The notes: a model not told the origin generated them from the sequence alone. 64,000 nt of DNA from Aureobasidium sp. EXF-3400 (GCA_024195585.1 SWBL01000157.1:1-64000), one strand, 5' to 3'; positions 31,021-43,900 are shown, counted from the stretch's first letter. Made by a program: numbers and translations.

Positions 31021-32450
31021 CTAGTTGCAGCCGTTGTAGCCCTTCTGCTGGAACATCTTCACGCTCTTGACGACCATCTGGCCGTCCTTCTCCCAGGTGG
31101 GGTACCACTGGTCACGAGCATCCCAGAACTCCTTTCTGGCGAGGGTGCTGCCATCAGTCCAGGGCTTGCCGGAAGCACCGTCAGCGAACCAACCGTTGGT
31201 ACCACCGACAGCAACGTTAAGAATAAGGTAGAAGTCTTGGTCGAAGGGAGTGTTGTCCTTGCCAGTAGCAGCCCAGGGGTTCATGAGAGCGGTACCGTTG
31301 CTGTCACTGACAGGGAATCTACCCTTCTGCCAGAAAGGCTTGTCGAAGTTGACGTACATGACCTGGAGGAGACGAGAGTCGACGTAGGTGAAGATGTACT
31401 TCTCCGACCATTCGAGACCGAAAGTGTGGAAACCGGCAGAGTAGGTGGTGTGGAGAGCGGAGTGCTTGTTGTTGTTGAGCCACCAACCGTCGTTGGCAGA
31501 GTTGGGACCCCAGTGGAGAGTGCTGCTCATGACGTTGTTACCGCCCTGAGCGTAGGTGTGGTTGTTTCCGCGAGACTCCATGATATCAATTTCACCGGAG
31601 CGAGGCCATGCGCCGTAGACGTCGTCCTTGGGAAGCATCCAAATAGCGGGCCACAGCCAGTCACCAGAGGGGAGCTTGGCCTCGACCTCGATACGACCGA
31701 ACTTGATAGAAGCACCGTTCTTGGTGCTGATACGGGCAGACTTGGCGGGGTTGACGATGGTACCGTTGGTGACGTTGGTACCGGTGATACAGTTGGACCA
31801 GACATCAGACGAGCAAGAGCCGTCGGCGAGAAGGTTGATGACGTTGTTCTGCTCAATGAGCTTTGCATCTTGAAGGGTGGGCTTGAGGTAGAGCATGCCA
31901 TCCTGAATGTACGAGTTCTCGTCGGTGTTGGTGGTCATCTCGAATTGGCCGTTGCTGTTGATAGTGAGTTAGCGATTGCGTCTGTAGGATCATAGTAGTA
32001 GATAACATACCCGAAACCGCCAACCTCAACCTCCTTCTGCCAGATCTTGTTGTTGAAGCCGTTCGAGAAGTCATCCTCGAAGACAGGGCAGTAGCTGTGG
32101 TTGGTGACACTGGCCAGACCGTCGTAGATGAGGAAACCAGTAAGAGCGATACCGATGGCGATACCAATGCAAGGAATAATGGTAACCCACTTCTCCTTGG
32201 GATCCTTCTTCTCGAGCCAAGGCTTCTCGACTTCACCCTTCTTCACACGTCTAGAGTGGAAGTATCTCTGCTGGGGCTGCTGAAGAGCTGTGGATGAACC
32301 TGCTGCCGAGACGGGCATGGAGCCGTAAGGAGTAGCAAAGGGGTTTGCTCTTGCAGCAGGAGTGATGGCCTCGCTTTCGGGAGTGCCAGGTCTGAGGTAG
32401 GGTGTTGCGTTGGCCGACGAAGCGGCAGTGCCGTTGTTGCGGTCGTCCAT
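31021..32450 (-). CDS. Type II membrane GH16 glycoside hydrolase / transglycosylase
   Basis: Exons 32011-32450 and 31021-31954 (intron GTATGT...ACAG, 56 nt) give 457 residues. Residues 1-88 are a cytoplasmic Ser/Ala/Pro-rich region with a basic patch; 89-112 is one transmembrane helix (TIIPCIGIAIGIALTGFLIYDGL). The lumenal or extracellular part is a GH16 domain opening CPVFEDDFSNGFNNKIWQKEVEVGGFGNGQFEM. The catalytic motif G-E-I-D-I-M-E-S supplies nucleophile E268, assisting D270 and acid/base E273, so the site is intact. W-rich substrate strands (LPSGDWLWPAIWMLP, LHWGPNSANDGWWLNNN) fit a beta-1,3- or mixed-linkage glucan. Several N-glycosylation sequons are present. Related fungal proteins include beta-1,3-glucan-recognition-like and Kre6/Skn1-type enzymes; this one is shorter than Kre6. 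Strong codon bias is shared with the GT2 gene. Confidence 0.9.
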
Positions 32451-34405
32451 GGCTAAGGACTTAGAGTATAGAATATGGGTATGTGACTCGGCTTGTGCCT
32501 GATACTGCTACCACCGGATATGAAAGAGTGGAAGGAGGATGGAGAATGGACAAGGCAAGAAAATTAGTAGAGACGAGAAAACGTTCCTACAAGACGGCCG
32601 ACCTGGGGTTTTTGAGCAAATGATCACCGAGCTGGACCGTTTGGGTTCAAGTAAGCCAAGCACCAACCGATATAGAAGCGCATGCAGTCTAGTCCTTCCA
32701 CGGAGCGTTACGCTACAATGGAAGCTGAAGAAGAAACAGCATAACGTTGAGACTCCGGGTCAGGCGCAACGGCGCAAAGTGAACCAGTAGCCGAGCCCCT
32801 ACGGTCGGTCTCAAAGGAATCAACCTACTCGCGCCATTTCCGCACAAAGGCGTGGCGCGAAGAGTGAGCCGTCCACGCCGCTCGCGTGGTAACAAGCAAG
32901 ATCTGCCACCTACACACTCCACACTCGGAGCAATGCCTAGCAGCCAGGCGGAAATAGAGGGCCGTGTGCTGATGAGTTGAGCAATCGAATCGGGCGTAAA
33001 ATCCAATAGCGTGATGTTTTTTTCGGGTGAGGATGCGAGTCTGAATCTGGACTAGATGATACGATCCGCGCCAGGAACCGGCCGTCAAAACCATGTCTCT
33101 TTTTAAGCTCTGACCAGCTTCCGCTGCGGCGTCCTTTGGTACCTCGGTCACTCGGACCTGCATCGAGACTTGGAGCTTGTCGCACTTTAGAGCGCCTCAA
33201 AGGTTCAAAGGGTCGAAACTTGAAAGGAACATAGTGACAAGCAAGAGTCAAGAAGGTCTGCACCAGACGTCGGAGGCTTACACGTCATTTCCGCATTGCG
33301 TTCACCCAAATCTTCAGCCAACAAATCTCGAATTGCAATTTGCATTCGGATAGAGAGCGGCGCCTCTGCCGAGTAGACTTCGCATGGTTTCTGTTCAGCT
33401 GTCAAGTGTTGTTCACCACGTTCGGCGAGACCGTGGTCTGGGTGAATGCATGCAGGCCAGCGACGCGTAGCAGATCTTTGCAAAATAATGCAAGCATGTC
33501 TGCTGCACGCTTTTCTAAATTCTCAACCAGTCGGCCGGCCTAATTTTAGAGTAGGAGCCCACCCACACGAATGCTTTTCGCAATATATCGTTATCGAGGA
33601 CAGCACATCCATCACGATCCCAATACTGCAATGTCTTATCTGTACCGAGTGACTGCTTCTTAGCGATATCTGCACATACCTTGCTTCGTCGAATCCACAT
33701 ATACCATTCTATCAATAAAGCATGCATGGTGATGGGTATTATGGTTTGCGGTGTGTGATATCAAGTTTGGTCTACAATTATTGGTATGCTTGCAAAACAG
33801 GATGGTGGTGACTCTACACTCCTCAACGCTTCACGCCAGTCCAGTCATCTCTTCTGGAGCAAGAGTTTCGTTGACTGATGTTTGAGACCACCCTGTTTGT
33901 CTGATTGGTGCCCGATTTGCTCGTAATCTCGAGTCTTTGGGATGTACCATAATTCCAACCAGGGTCGCACGCTCAGCGTGATGACTTGGCCAAATCGAAA
34001 GCAGAATGGGCAAGTCTCGACTCTCGACCACCTACGGAGTACCTCAATGCCTAGGTAACTTCGAACGGGTTTCGTTCGCGGACCTCGACAACCGAGAAAC
34101 AGCACACGAACCCGGTCCAGCTTAGCTATATCGTTGTCGTCGGCTCCGAAGCACAGCGCCCTTTCTCTTCTCCCTTTGGTCCCCACGTAGGTACCTCGGT
34201 AAGCCGGCAAGGTCGTGCAACAATTCAAGGCGGGGTTGTGTCGACCGACCGGCGACGTAGCTATGGAAGCTGTCAAGCTATCACAACACCTGCAGAAGTA
34301 AAAACTTCGTCTGTCTGTATCCTTGTCTTCTTACATTCTCTCATTCCTCTCGGTCAATTTATCTCGCACCGGCACAAGCATCTCTTCGTGGACTTTCGGA
34401 CAGTG
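32451..34405. promoter_or_regulatory. Divergent intergenic region, GH16 / PrpD
   Basis: 1.95 kb between divergent genes. A CT-rich stretch (about 34310-34400) precedes the PrpD start. I see no operator or supported gene. Confidence 0.45.
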
Positions 34406-36170
34406 ATGTCTTCCCCACTGAGCCGTACCTTTCTCCGCACTTGCTCCAGAAACATTGTCGGCCAGCGCTCTCTCCTTCGCAACACTGCCAGAATCACCAG
34501 CAGAGCTTCAATTGCACGCACAACTCTCTCCATCCGCTCTACAGCTGCTTTCTCAACCACCATGAAGCCCAACTCGGACGCCTTCGCCAGCCCGGCACCT
34601 GCTGCCGAGTTCGACCGTGAGATCCAAGACATGGCATCCTACATCCACAACTACAAGGTCGACTCGGAGCTTGCTGTATGACCTCGTCCCGATATAGATA
34701 ACGAGAGCACTAGTTGACCATGGTTTTACAGATCGACACCGCCAGATATGTCTTCCTCGACACCCTGGGATGTGGCCTCAAGGCTCTCGAGTTCCCCCAC
34801 TGCACCAAGCTGCTCGGTCCCGTCGTCCCTGGCACCACAGTCCCCAATGGCACAAGAATTCCTGGTACACCTTACCAGCTCGACCCCGTACTCGGTGCCT
34901 TCAACATTGGTGCTATGATCCGATGGCTCGACTTCAACGATTGCTGGCTTGCTGCCGAGTGGGGTCACCCCAGTGATAACTTGGGCGCCATCTTGTCCGT
35001 TGCAGACTGGATCAGCAGAACCAACCGCAATGGTGGAAATTTGGGCAATGGCAAGATTTTCACTGTGAGAGATGTCCTTGAAGCCATGGTTAAGGCCCAC
35101 GAGATCCAAGGCTGCATGGCCCTTGAGAACTCTTTCAACAAGGTTGGTCTTGATCACGTCGTTCTGGTCAAGGTTGCCTCGACTGCTGTTGTCAGTCAAA
35201 TGCTTGGCCTCACCGAAGGTCAGACTCGTGATGCAATCTCACAGGCATGGGTCGATGGTCAGAGTATGCGAACATACAGACACAGCCCCAACACCATGAG
35301 CAGAAAGAGTTGGGCTGCTGGTGATGCTTGCGAAAAGGCCGTCAACCTCTGTCTTAAGGTCATGAAGGGTGAGGGTGGCATGGCTACCGTTCTTTCTGCA
35401 CCCACTTGGGGCTTCTACGATGTCAACTTCCACGGCAAGAAGTTTGAGTTCCAGAGAGGATATGGCAGCTATGTCATGGAGAATGTCCTCTTCAAGGTCT
35501 CATACCCTGGTAAGTGACGATTTGTGATCTTCAAGATGCCCTTGTACTGATTGTATCAATAGCCGAGTTCCACTCGCAAACTGCCGTCGAAGCAGCCAGC
35601 CGTATCAACAAGAAGCTGAAGGCCATGGGCAAGAGCGCTAAGGACATCAAGGATGTTACCAACCGAACACACGAGGCATGCATCCGTATCATCGACAAAC
35701 AGTTCAAGCCCATGAGCAACTTTGCCGACCGCGATCACTGTGTTCAGTACATGGTTGCTACCATGTTCGTCTTCAACCGCCTCGAGGCGTCCGACTACAC
35801 GGATGGATCCGAGGCAGCAGAAAGCCCTCTTGTCGAGTCGCTTCGCCAGAAGATCAAGTGTGTTGAGGATCCTCAGTACACCAAGGACTACCATGACCCC
35901 GAGAAGAGAACCATCTCCAACGCCCTTACCGTCACGCTGGAGGACGGTACAGTCTTGGAAGAGGAGATTGTCGAGGCACCTCTTGGTCACAGACTGCGTC
36001 GTGAAGAGGCTAAGCCAGAAATCATGGACAAGTACAAGAGGCATTTGGGACCTCACTTTGACGAGGCGCGGGTAAAGGAGTTGGTTGACCTCGGCAACTC
36101 GCCCGACAAGTTGTACGCCATGGAGATTGACCAGTACGTGGATCTCTACGTCAAGGACAGCATTCTGTAA
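34406..36170 (+). CDS. prpD: 2-methylcitrate dehydratase, mitochondrial (PrpD)
   Basis: Exons 34406-34675, 34732-35509 and 35563-36170 give 551 residues. PrpD (MmgE/PrpD family) dehydrates 2-methylcitrate to 2-methyl-cis-aconitate in the methylcitrate cycle, which disposes of propionyl-CoA from odd-chain fatty acids and Val/Ile/Met. The N-terminal ~50 residues are Arg/Ser/Thr-rich without acids ([22 protein letters not shown]), a mitochondrial presequence. Family blocks are [106 protein letters not shown] and a C-terminal lid domain with [13 protein letters not shown]. Intron 1 sits at the end of the leader-proximal region. Nothing is missing. The rest of the cycle (methylcitrate synthase, lyase) is not nearby. 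Confidence 0.95.
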
Positions 36171-36837
36171 GCAAAAAAATATATAAACAACATGTTAGAC
36201 GGCTCTTGAAATCCCAGTCTTGTTGAAAAAATGTCGACTTGTCAAACGTTGATGACGATCTAGCGCGAGTCCAGAGGGGTAAGGAGACAAACACGTGAAG
36301 TTGGGGTACCGATAGCGAACGTAGGAGGATGCGATGCGTAAGCCAAGGGTCATCTGCTTTGTATGGACTTGAACTGTGAAGATGCTGATTGCGTTGGAAC
36401 AGTACAATAGCGGTGAGTTTGTAGGTTTGATGTGATGCGCTTGAGTGATATATTTGCTGAAGCCTTATATCTGCCACAATCGAGGTAGTATGCGCTTGCC
36501 GTGTAATATGAATGAGGCAATTTAGGCGTGGTCAAAGACAGGGAACGGAGAGTGGCAGCGTTGACCCGCCACCGCCCGGCAAGAAGATTGCTGACATTTT
36601 AGAAAAACCGAGGGGTAAGAAATCCCATATAGCCTCAACCAAGACTTTTCTTTATTCAACCATCTCGAAGGAGTGCTTGATTGCAAACACCTTCTCTCCC
36701 CTCTCCACTCTTGTTAGTTGTTTTTGTCTCGGTTTCCTGGTATCGAGATCTCTGTTCCGGTTGCTTTTTCTTTTCCTTGCACCACAGCGCAACCACTGCG
36801 CCTGCGCACTCAATCGCGCCCTGTCCCCCCTTTGGAT
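36171..36837. promoter_or_regulatory. EF-3 promoter region
   Basis: 667 bp between tandem genes. The last 150 bp contain long pyrimidine tracts (CTTCTCTCCCCTCTCCACTC near 36691 and following), a usual feature of highly expressed fungal promoters. The open frame runs into this region, but the sequence there reads as 5' UTR. Confidence 0.5.
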
Positions 36838-39800
36838 ATGCCCCATTTCGAAGAGCCCAGCATGAACAACACTGCCGTCACATCGAAGTCGGCACCGCCC
36901 AGTGCTGAGGACGTCTCGGCCATCACAAAAAACATCTACGAGTCCAAGACATCGCAAGAGTCGCTCGACGCTGCCTACAGCCTCTGCGATGTTCTCCTCA
37001 ACTCGGTCGGCTTCCGCGGCCTCAACGACTACAATGTCCTGCAGGAAGTCAAGAAGGCTGCCACAGACAAGAAGAACATTGGCCGCCGCGAAGGTGCCAT
37101 GTTCGCTCTCGGCGCCATCTTTGAAAGATTCCCCAGCAAGCAGCGCCTGAGCGAGGTTGTCTTCCTCCTTCAGCACGACTACCTCTTGCCCATGGCCCTC
37201 GACGCCATCGCCGACAAGACCCCCAGCGTTCGCGATGGAGCCAAGTACGCCATCGATGCTCTCTACAAGGAGCTCGGTGCCGAGGCCAAGGTCTACGGTC
37301 TTTTGCCCATTCTGATCAGATACCTCCGCAAGGGCTCCTGCAAATGGCAGAGCGCTGTTGTCGCATACGAGTTGATTGGCCGTATGGCCGACGACGCAAA
37401 GATGGGCATGGAGTCTCTCGAGGCCGAACAAGCCAAGGACGTTCTCCGTGAAGCCATGGGCCGCAAGCTCGAGGATCTGATCCCCATCGTAGAAGGCGGC
37501 ATGCACGACCTCAAGTCCGAAGTCGCAAAGGCTGCCATCAAGTCCATGAACTCCCTCACTACTCTCCTCCAGAACGACGATGTTCAGCCCCGTCTTCCTC
37601 TTCTGATCAAGTCGATGGAGGATCCTTCCACTTCGAGTCTGCAGAAGGCCATCCACGCCCTCTCGCAAACCACTTTCGTGGCCATTGTCACTTCCCCCGT
37701 TCTCGCCGTTCTCACTCCTCTCCTCGAGCGCTCCCTCAACAGCCCCAGCACTTCGCAAGAAGTTACCCGCCAGACTGTCGTTGTCGTCGAGAACTTGACC
37801 AAGCTTGTCCACGACCCTGTCGAGGCCAGAGCTTTCCTTCCCAAGCTTCTCCCCGGTACCAAGGCCGTTCGCGACAGAGCCTCTCTTCCCGAGGTTCGCG
37901 AGATTGCCCAGAGAGCTCTCGATGTTATTGAGAAGGCCATGGGCCAACAGGCCAGTGGTGACCACTCCGAGTCTGACCGCACTGTCCCTGAAGAGGTTAT
38001 TAAGGTCTTGGAGAAGGAGACACAAGCAAACGGCGGTCTTCTCCAGATGGCTGGCGATGCCGACATCTGGGCCTTGGCCAAGCCTTATATCTCTACCATG
38101 GTCGCTGAGGATGCCACTGATCGCAAGCTCATGCGCATCACCGGCAACATTGCCCCCTACATGGCTCCCCTCATGGAGGCCGGCAAGGCCGATGCCGTTG
38201 CTGAGGCTGTCCACAAGTTCTACACCTCCGAGGATGAGCGCAAATTCGGTGCTCCCCCACCTCTCGAGGATGGCGAGGTTGAGATTGTCAACGCTACCTT
38301 CTCTCTTGGTTACGGTGGTATGCTTTTGCTTTCTCACACCAACCTTCGTCTGCTCAAGGGTCACCGCTACGGTCTCTGTGGTAGAAACGGTGCTGGAAAG
38401 TCCACCTTGATGCGCGCCATTGCCAACGGCAAGCTCGAGGGATTCCCCCCTCAGGACGAGGTCCGCACCTGTTTCGTCGAGCACAACCAGGGTGAAGATG
38501 CTGATCTTACCATCCTTAACTACTGCTTGAAGGACCCCGAGCTTCAGGCCGAAGGCGAGGACAGAATCGTGTCCGTTCTCGAGGAGGTCGGTTTCTCTTC
38601 TGGTCCCGAGGGCCGCCAATTTGAGAAGGTCGGCTCCCTGTCTGGTGGTTGGAAGATGAAGCTTGCCTTGGCCAGAGCCATGTTGATGCGCGCCGACGTT
38701 TTCCTTCTCGACGAACCTACCAACCATCTCGATGTTGCCAACGTCAGATGGCTCCAGGACTACCTCAAGACCCACACCGACATCACTTCCCTGATTGTTT
38801 CTCACGACTCCGGTTTCCTCGACGACGTCTGCACCGACATTATCCACTACGAGACCAAGAAGCTTGTCAACTACAAGGGTAACCTTCAAGCTTTCGTTAA
38901 GCAAAAGCCCGAAGCTGGTGCATACTACACTCTCTCCGCTTCCCAGGTTCAGTTCAAGTTCCCTCCTCCTGGTATCTTGACCGGTGTCAAGTCCAACACC
39001 AGAAGCATTCTCCGCATGACTGACTGCAACTTCACCTACCCCGGATCATCCAAGCCCTCGCTCCAGGGTGTCAGCTGTCAGTTGTCGCTCTCTTCCAGAG
39101 TTGCCATCATCGGTGCCAACGGTGCTGGTAAATCTACTCTCATCAAGCTGCTCACTGGTGAGACCATCCCTCAGACCGGTAAGGTCGAGAAGCACCCCAA
39201 CTTGCGTATTGGTTACATCAAGCAGCACGCTCTTGAGCACGTTGAGATGCACTTGGAGAAGACCCCCAACCAGTACCTGCAATGGCGTTACGCTAACGGC
39301 GACGATCGTGAGGTCCTGATGAAGGGAACTCGTCAATTGACCGACGAGGACAAGGCTCAGATGGAGAAATTCGTCGACCTTGGCCCTGGCATGGGTCAGC
39401 GCAAGATCGAGTCTATCATCGGTAGACAAAAGTGGAAGAAGTCCTTCCAGTACGAGATCAAGTGGATCGGTATGCTGCCCAAGAACAACACCATGATCTC
39501 TCGTGAGACCCTCATGGAGCTTGGCTTCCAGAAGCTTGTCCAGGAGTTCGATGACCACGAGGCCAGCAGAGAAGGTCTTGGTTTCCGTTCTTTGGAGCCC
39601 AAGGTCATCTCCAAGCACTTCGAGGATGTTGGCCTTGACCCCGAGATTGCCAACCACAACGAGATCAGTGGTCTGTCTGGTGGTCAGAAGGTCAAGGTCG
39701 TCCTTGCTGGTGCCATGTGGAACAACCCCCATTTGCTCGTTCTCGACGAGCCTACCAACTTCTTGGACAGAGACTCTCTCGGTGGTCTTGCCGTTGCCAT

Positions 39801-40243
39801 CCGTGACTACAAGGGTGGTGTCGTCATGATTTCTCACAACGAGGAGTTTGTTGGTGCTCTCTGCCCTGAGCAGTGGCACGTCGCCGACGGTCGCCTGACC
39901 CAGAAGGGTACTGTCGCTGTCTCGCTCGACCGCTTCGAGGACTCATCCAAGCCTGGCTCATCTGTTGCCAGCTCGGTCGTTAGCTCCGCTGTGCCTTCCA
40001 CTGTTGGCACTCCTACCCAGAGTGATGCTGAAGGTGGCGGTGATATGGCTTTCAGAGCCAGAAAGAAGAAGAAGATGACCAAGAAGGAGCAGAAGGAGAG
40101 AGAGGTTCGCAGAAGACTGCGCCACATTGAGTGGCTCAACAGCCCCAAGGTTCGTTATATCATTTCCGTTTATTTTTCATTACAGTGTGCTAATCATTTT
40201 TCTACAGGGAACTCCTCACCCTCCTGACAGTGACGACGAGTAG
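36838..40243 (+). CDS. tef3: Translation elongation factor 3 (EF-3), ABC-F ATPase
   Basis: Exons 36838-40149 and 40208-40243; the final exon encodes just GTPHPPDSDDE and the stop. The product is 1115 residues, slightly longer than yeast eEF3 (1044). EF-3 is the fungal ATPase that helps release tRNA from the ribosomal E site during elongation. Order: N-terminal HEAT repeats (about 50-350, e.g. RREGAMFALGAIFERFP), a four-helix bundle, ABC1 with Walker A GRNGAGKST (about 514-522), signature LSGGWKMKLALARA (about 600) and LLDEPTNHLD (about 624). ABC2 follows with GANGAGKST (about 758), a chromodomain-like insert (about 800-880), LSGGQKVKVV (about 944) and LDEPTNFLD (about 969). A Lys-rich basic tail then leads to the acidic end. 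Codon bias is the strongest in the window. A start at 36862 is possible. Confidence 0.96.
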
Positions 40244-41496
40244 AGAGGTGCGACACATTGTGATTGCTGGTCATGAATACCAATACCCCCCCAAATGTCT
40301 TCAGTTACGAACTGCAAAAGTAGGGTGAATGGCGTTACCAATTTCGATTTCTTCTTTCTCTGCGACACTATAGATTGGGCGGGCGTCTGTTTTGGGTCAT
40401 TATATCCACATTTTTTCTGTTAGAGCAAGTAGAATGGCAATTTTTTCTTCACATATCTTTTCCGTTCATGCATGGTGGAAGAAGCTTCCTCCCACCATCG
40501 CGATGCTAGCCTTGAAAACACCTTGTTTCTTGCGTAGTCCTTTCATGTGAGTAACTGAGCGAGGAAAGGCCGACCCAGATATTGGGGAAGCCGTGTAGTG
40601 TTGCTTTGAGGAAAATCTCTGCTGGACCTGAGTCTCAACAAGCGACCACAAGATGCTATGCTGATGATACCATAGCATCATTCTGATGCTTCATATCTAA
40701 TCGTCACGAATTACAGCATGCAGGAAGGTGGAAAAGAGGCATCGTCTTCCGGTTGTCACCATGTGATACTCACATACGGTATGGGATGGGGTGTAGCTTC
40801 ATAGCGATGTGGAGGTGGATCCGCGATCATCGTCGCCTCAGGGTATCGTGTTGAGGCTCTTCAGTCCACAAAAGTTTGAGTTGAGGAGGCTCCCGGAGCC
40901 TCGTGGTATGAGCGACTCGGAAAACCCCATTTCTTCGGGCACCAAAATGCTCCACAGTAATTCATGTTGCAGCAACCAGGGACTTGTTGGGGATTCGTGT
41001 TCGAATGCAGTTACCATTTCCATACAATCGCATCCTTTATCGTGTTTTGCTAACAGTGATTGAGGTAGGGAATTTTGCAGCAAGCGGAGACCTGACGTCG
41101 TGGTCGTCCCTGCTTCCAAGGAGATCTGCAAGTGTTGTTACCGGAAAGGGCAAGGGCATGTGAATGAGGCTCAACAAGACCCGCTTTATCGTCACCTTGT
41201 CTAAGAAGTTTCTCGGTCCCACTGTTGTGTTCGTGATTTCGCAAAATGTTTTGGCAGGGGGTGTCGTCCAGCGGCGAACATCACACCTGGTCATCGTTTG
41301 ATAGAAGGAAAGCACCCTCGAGGGTCGTCAGCACCAAAATTTTGATTCATTAAAGGCGTGCACCTGCCTACTGTTCTCACATTCTGAATTCTTGCTTCAA
41401 TTGCTTTTCTCCTTCCAGGATCTCCGAGTCCTTTGACTCATTGACGATACTCAACGCACTGCTGAATTTTCTCTTTTTGCAATCTACAACAACAAA
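40244..41496. other. Intergenic region
   Basis: 1.25 kb between tandem plus-strand genes: EF-3 3' UTR and aquaporin upstream region. No supported gene or repeat. Confidence 0.45.
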
Positions 41497-43277
41497 ATGA
41501 ATCGCAATGGCTCTTCTCAAGAGCACCCATCTGGGAATGGACAGCAGTCGGAGCGTCCGAACATGCAAAATCAACATACCGCAAGTACAATGAGATCCAG
41601 GACGAACAGACAGCATCGACCAAATATGCAAAGCAACCGCACTATGAGCACATTGAGACCCAGGATGAGCCGCATGGCTACTCAGATGAGCAGAATGGCC
41701 ACCAATGCTACAGGAGGAACTGCTGAGCAAGGTGGCTACTCATTGGCCGGCTCGCAAACGAAAGAGAACCGCGGCGGACCCAGCAGAGACACTTACGTCG
41801 CTGAAGGATACCGCAACCTCAACCCGCAATACGAAAAGAAACAGAATCAACCGACATTCAGTTTGGGTTCTAATCTGCCGCGTACAGTACGTGGCTGGCA
41901 AGGAAAGAAGAAGAATGAAGGCCCAAACTCTTCCGGAACAGCGCCTGGTGTAAAACCTGCTGAGAAGGGAGAGGGAGAAGCCGCTCCTCAACTTCAAGAT
42001 GCCGATGAACGCAAAAAACACCGTGGCGGGGAGAAGCAGGATCCGGAACCCTCTGATGAACAGAAACGCCAAAATCACGGATCCACTCAAAGCAACCAGA
42101 CAGGAGATATGAGGATGCACGAAACTAGTGCTCAGGCTGGTGATGGAGAAAACACAGGCGTCATCACTGACGAAGCCGTGTACTCTCCCAGTGACGACAG
42201 TGATGACACGGCTGTTACTCCCGAGGATGAAGAAGTTGTAGACGAGCCTGCACCTTTCAATTCGTGGGCGCTTGTTCGCGCCAAGTTCCAAGACGCTCTT
42301 GGTGAATGGTTGGGAGTAAGTCTTGCCTTTCCTACAGCCACAATCTTTATGCTAACCTTACTTGCAGACTACCATGTTCGTCGCAATCGGTGTCAGCAGC
42401 AATCTGGCTGTAGCAACTGGAGAGTCACAACATCCAGGTATCTACCAGAACATGTATTGGGGTTGGGGACTGGCTGTCATGTTGGGCATTTACATCTCGG
42501 GTGGAAGCTCAGGTGCACATCTCAACCCAGCCGTTTCAATCCCGCTCTGGATCTACGTAAGTTGCACCCTGGTCAAGTTTCGGCATCAATCATACTAACA
42601 ATTAATAGCGAGGTTTCCCTGCCCGTAAGCTACCAGTCTTTATCATCTTCCAAATCCTAGGCGCCTTTACCGGTGGCCTAATCGCCATAGCCATCTACCG
42701 TGACGCCATCCTCTACAACGACGGCGGTCTCATCGACTCATCGACTGGCATCCAAATCTACACACAACCTAAAGAGTACGTGCAACCTGCAACGGCCTTC
42801 TTCACCGAATTTCTCGGCACTGCAATCCTCACCTGCTCCATCTTGGCATTGGGTGACGACTCAAACTCACCCCCTGGTGCTGGTATGCACGCCTTTATCA
42901 TTGGTCTTCTCGCCGTCGCCCTCATCATGTCCCTCGGCTCTAACACAGGCGGCTGCTTCAACCCCGTCCGCGACCTTGGCCCTCGCCTCGCAGCCATGGC
43001 CATGGGTTACGGAACAGAAGTCTTCACCGCCTACCACAACTGGTGGATCTGGGGAGCTTGGGGTGCTACGATTTCGGGCGGCATTGTCGGCGGCGCTCTC
43101 TACGACACTTGTATCTTCAAAGGTGGCGAAAGCCCCATCAACTATACACCCAAAAAGTGGCAGGGCAAGGCCAACGAAGGCAGACTCGACTTTTTGCAAA
43201 TGTTCCGTCAACACACTCAAGCTCATAATCTGGAAACAGCAATGGAGAAGGGAGAAGTGGAAAATGGAGGCTCGTAA
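41497..43277 (+). CDS. Aquaglyceroporin (MIP family) with long disordered N-terminus
   Basis: Exons 41497-42315, 42368-42556 and 42609-43277 give 558 residues. Residues 1-265 are hydrophilic and disordered, rich in Gln, Asn, Ser, Met/Arg repeats (MSRMATQMSRMATN) and an acidic end (SPSDDSDDTAVTPEDEEVVDEP). The six-helix channel starts at about 270. The first pore loop has the standard NPA (N326, in GAHLNPAVSIPLW). The second reads N-P-V at N454, in GGCFNPVRDLGPRLAA, with the R-D-x-G-P-R typical of glycerol-conducting members. Both half-helices keep the Asn and the selectivity-filter Arg. Such channels move water and glycerol across the plasma membrane; yeast Fps1 also has long regulatory termini, and the tail here may play a similar part in osmotic control (inference). 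Confidence 0.9.
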
Positions 43278-43900
43278 GAGCGTCTACACTCTGCTGAACC
43301 GGTTCGGAAAGACTTGAAATACCAGTCTTTTCACTTTGGGAAGGAGCGATGGGGCAGAAATCCTGAGACTAAAGGTTGAAACATACCTTGCATCTCTTTT
43401 TTGCCTCGTCTTGCTCGATTCTTTCCCTCTTCTCGGTTGCTGCTTCCAGGGAATCGCTTTCCTGATGTTTTGATGACATTTTTCTTTTTTGCTTAAATGA
43501 GAAACACGACCTGCCTATTTTGTTTGTTGCTGCGAAAACTTCTTGCGAGGAGTTTCTTTTTTGTTTTGTCTTTGCATCTTAGTTTTCATGTTCCAGTTGC
43601 TGTTTACCAATGGGGCGTTCTTCATCGATAGAGGTATTTAGGGGATGGTGTAGACTTTGGATCAAATATAGAATATTAGACTTTTCTTCTTTTTCTTCAG
43701 GTCAAGATGCAAAGCCGCATATCTACTAGTTGTCTTTCCATCCGATCTCTCTGGGCTCCCTTACCATTCTGGAGACAATTGTGCATTGTGATAGCGTCAA
43801 CTCCGCCCTGTGTGTAGTTGTGAGACTGAGGCAAGTGTCAAGCACGGTACCTGCCTTTCTCCATCAGCAAATACCACACAATTCGAAGCAAAAGTGTAGC

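Noticed and set aside
30559..31995. 478-codon plus-strand frame across the GH16 gene
   Set aside because: Most of it is antisense to the GH16 coding sequence; the first 150 codons are low-quality intergenic sequence. No domain or splice support.
36652..38904. Long open frame (about 750 codons) on the minus strand opposite EF-3
   Set aside because: It mirrors the strongly biased codons of EF-3 (few TTA/CTA/TCA complements), has a Val/Leu/Gly/Asp-rich composition typical of antisense shadows, and no domain.
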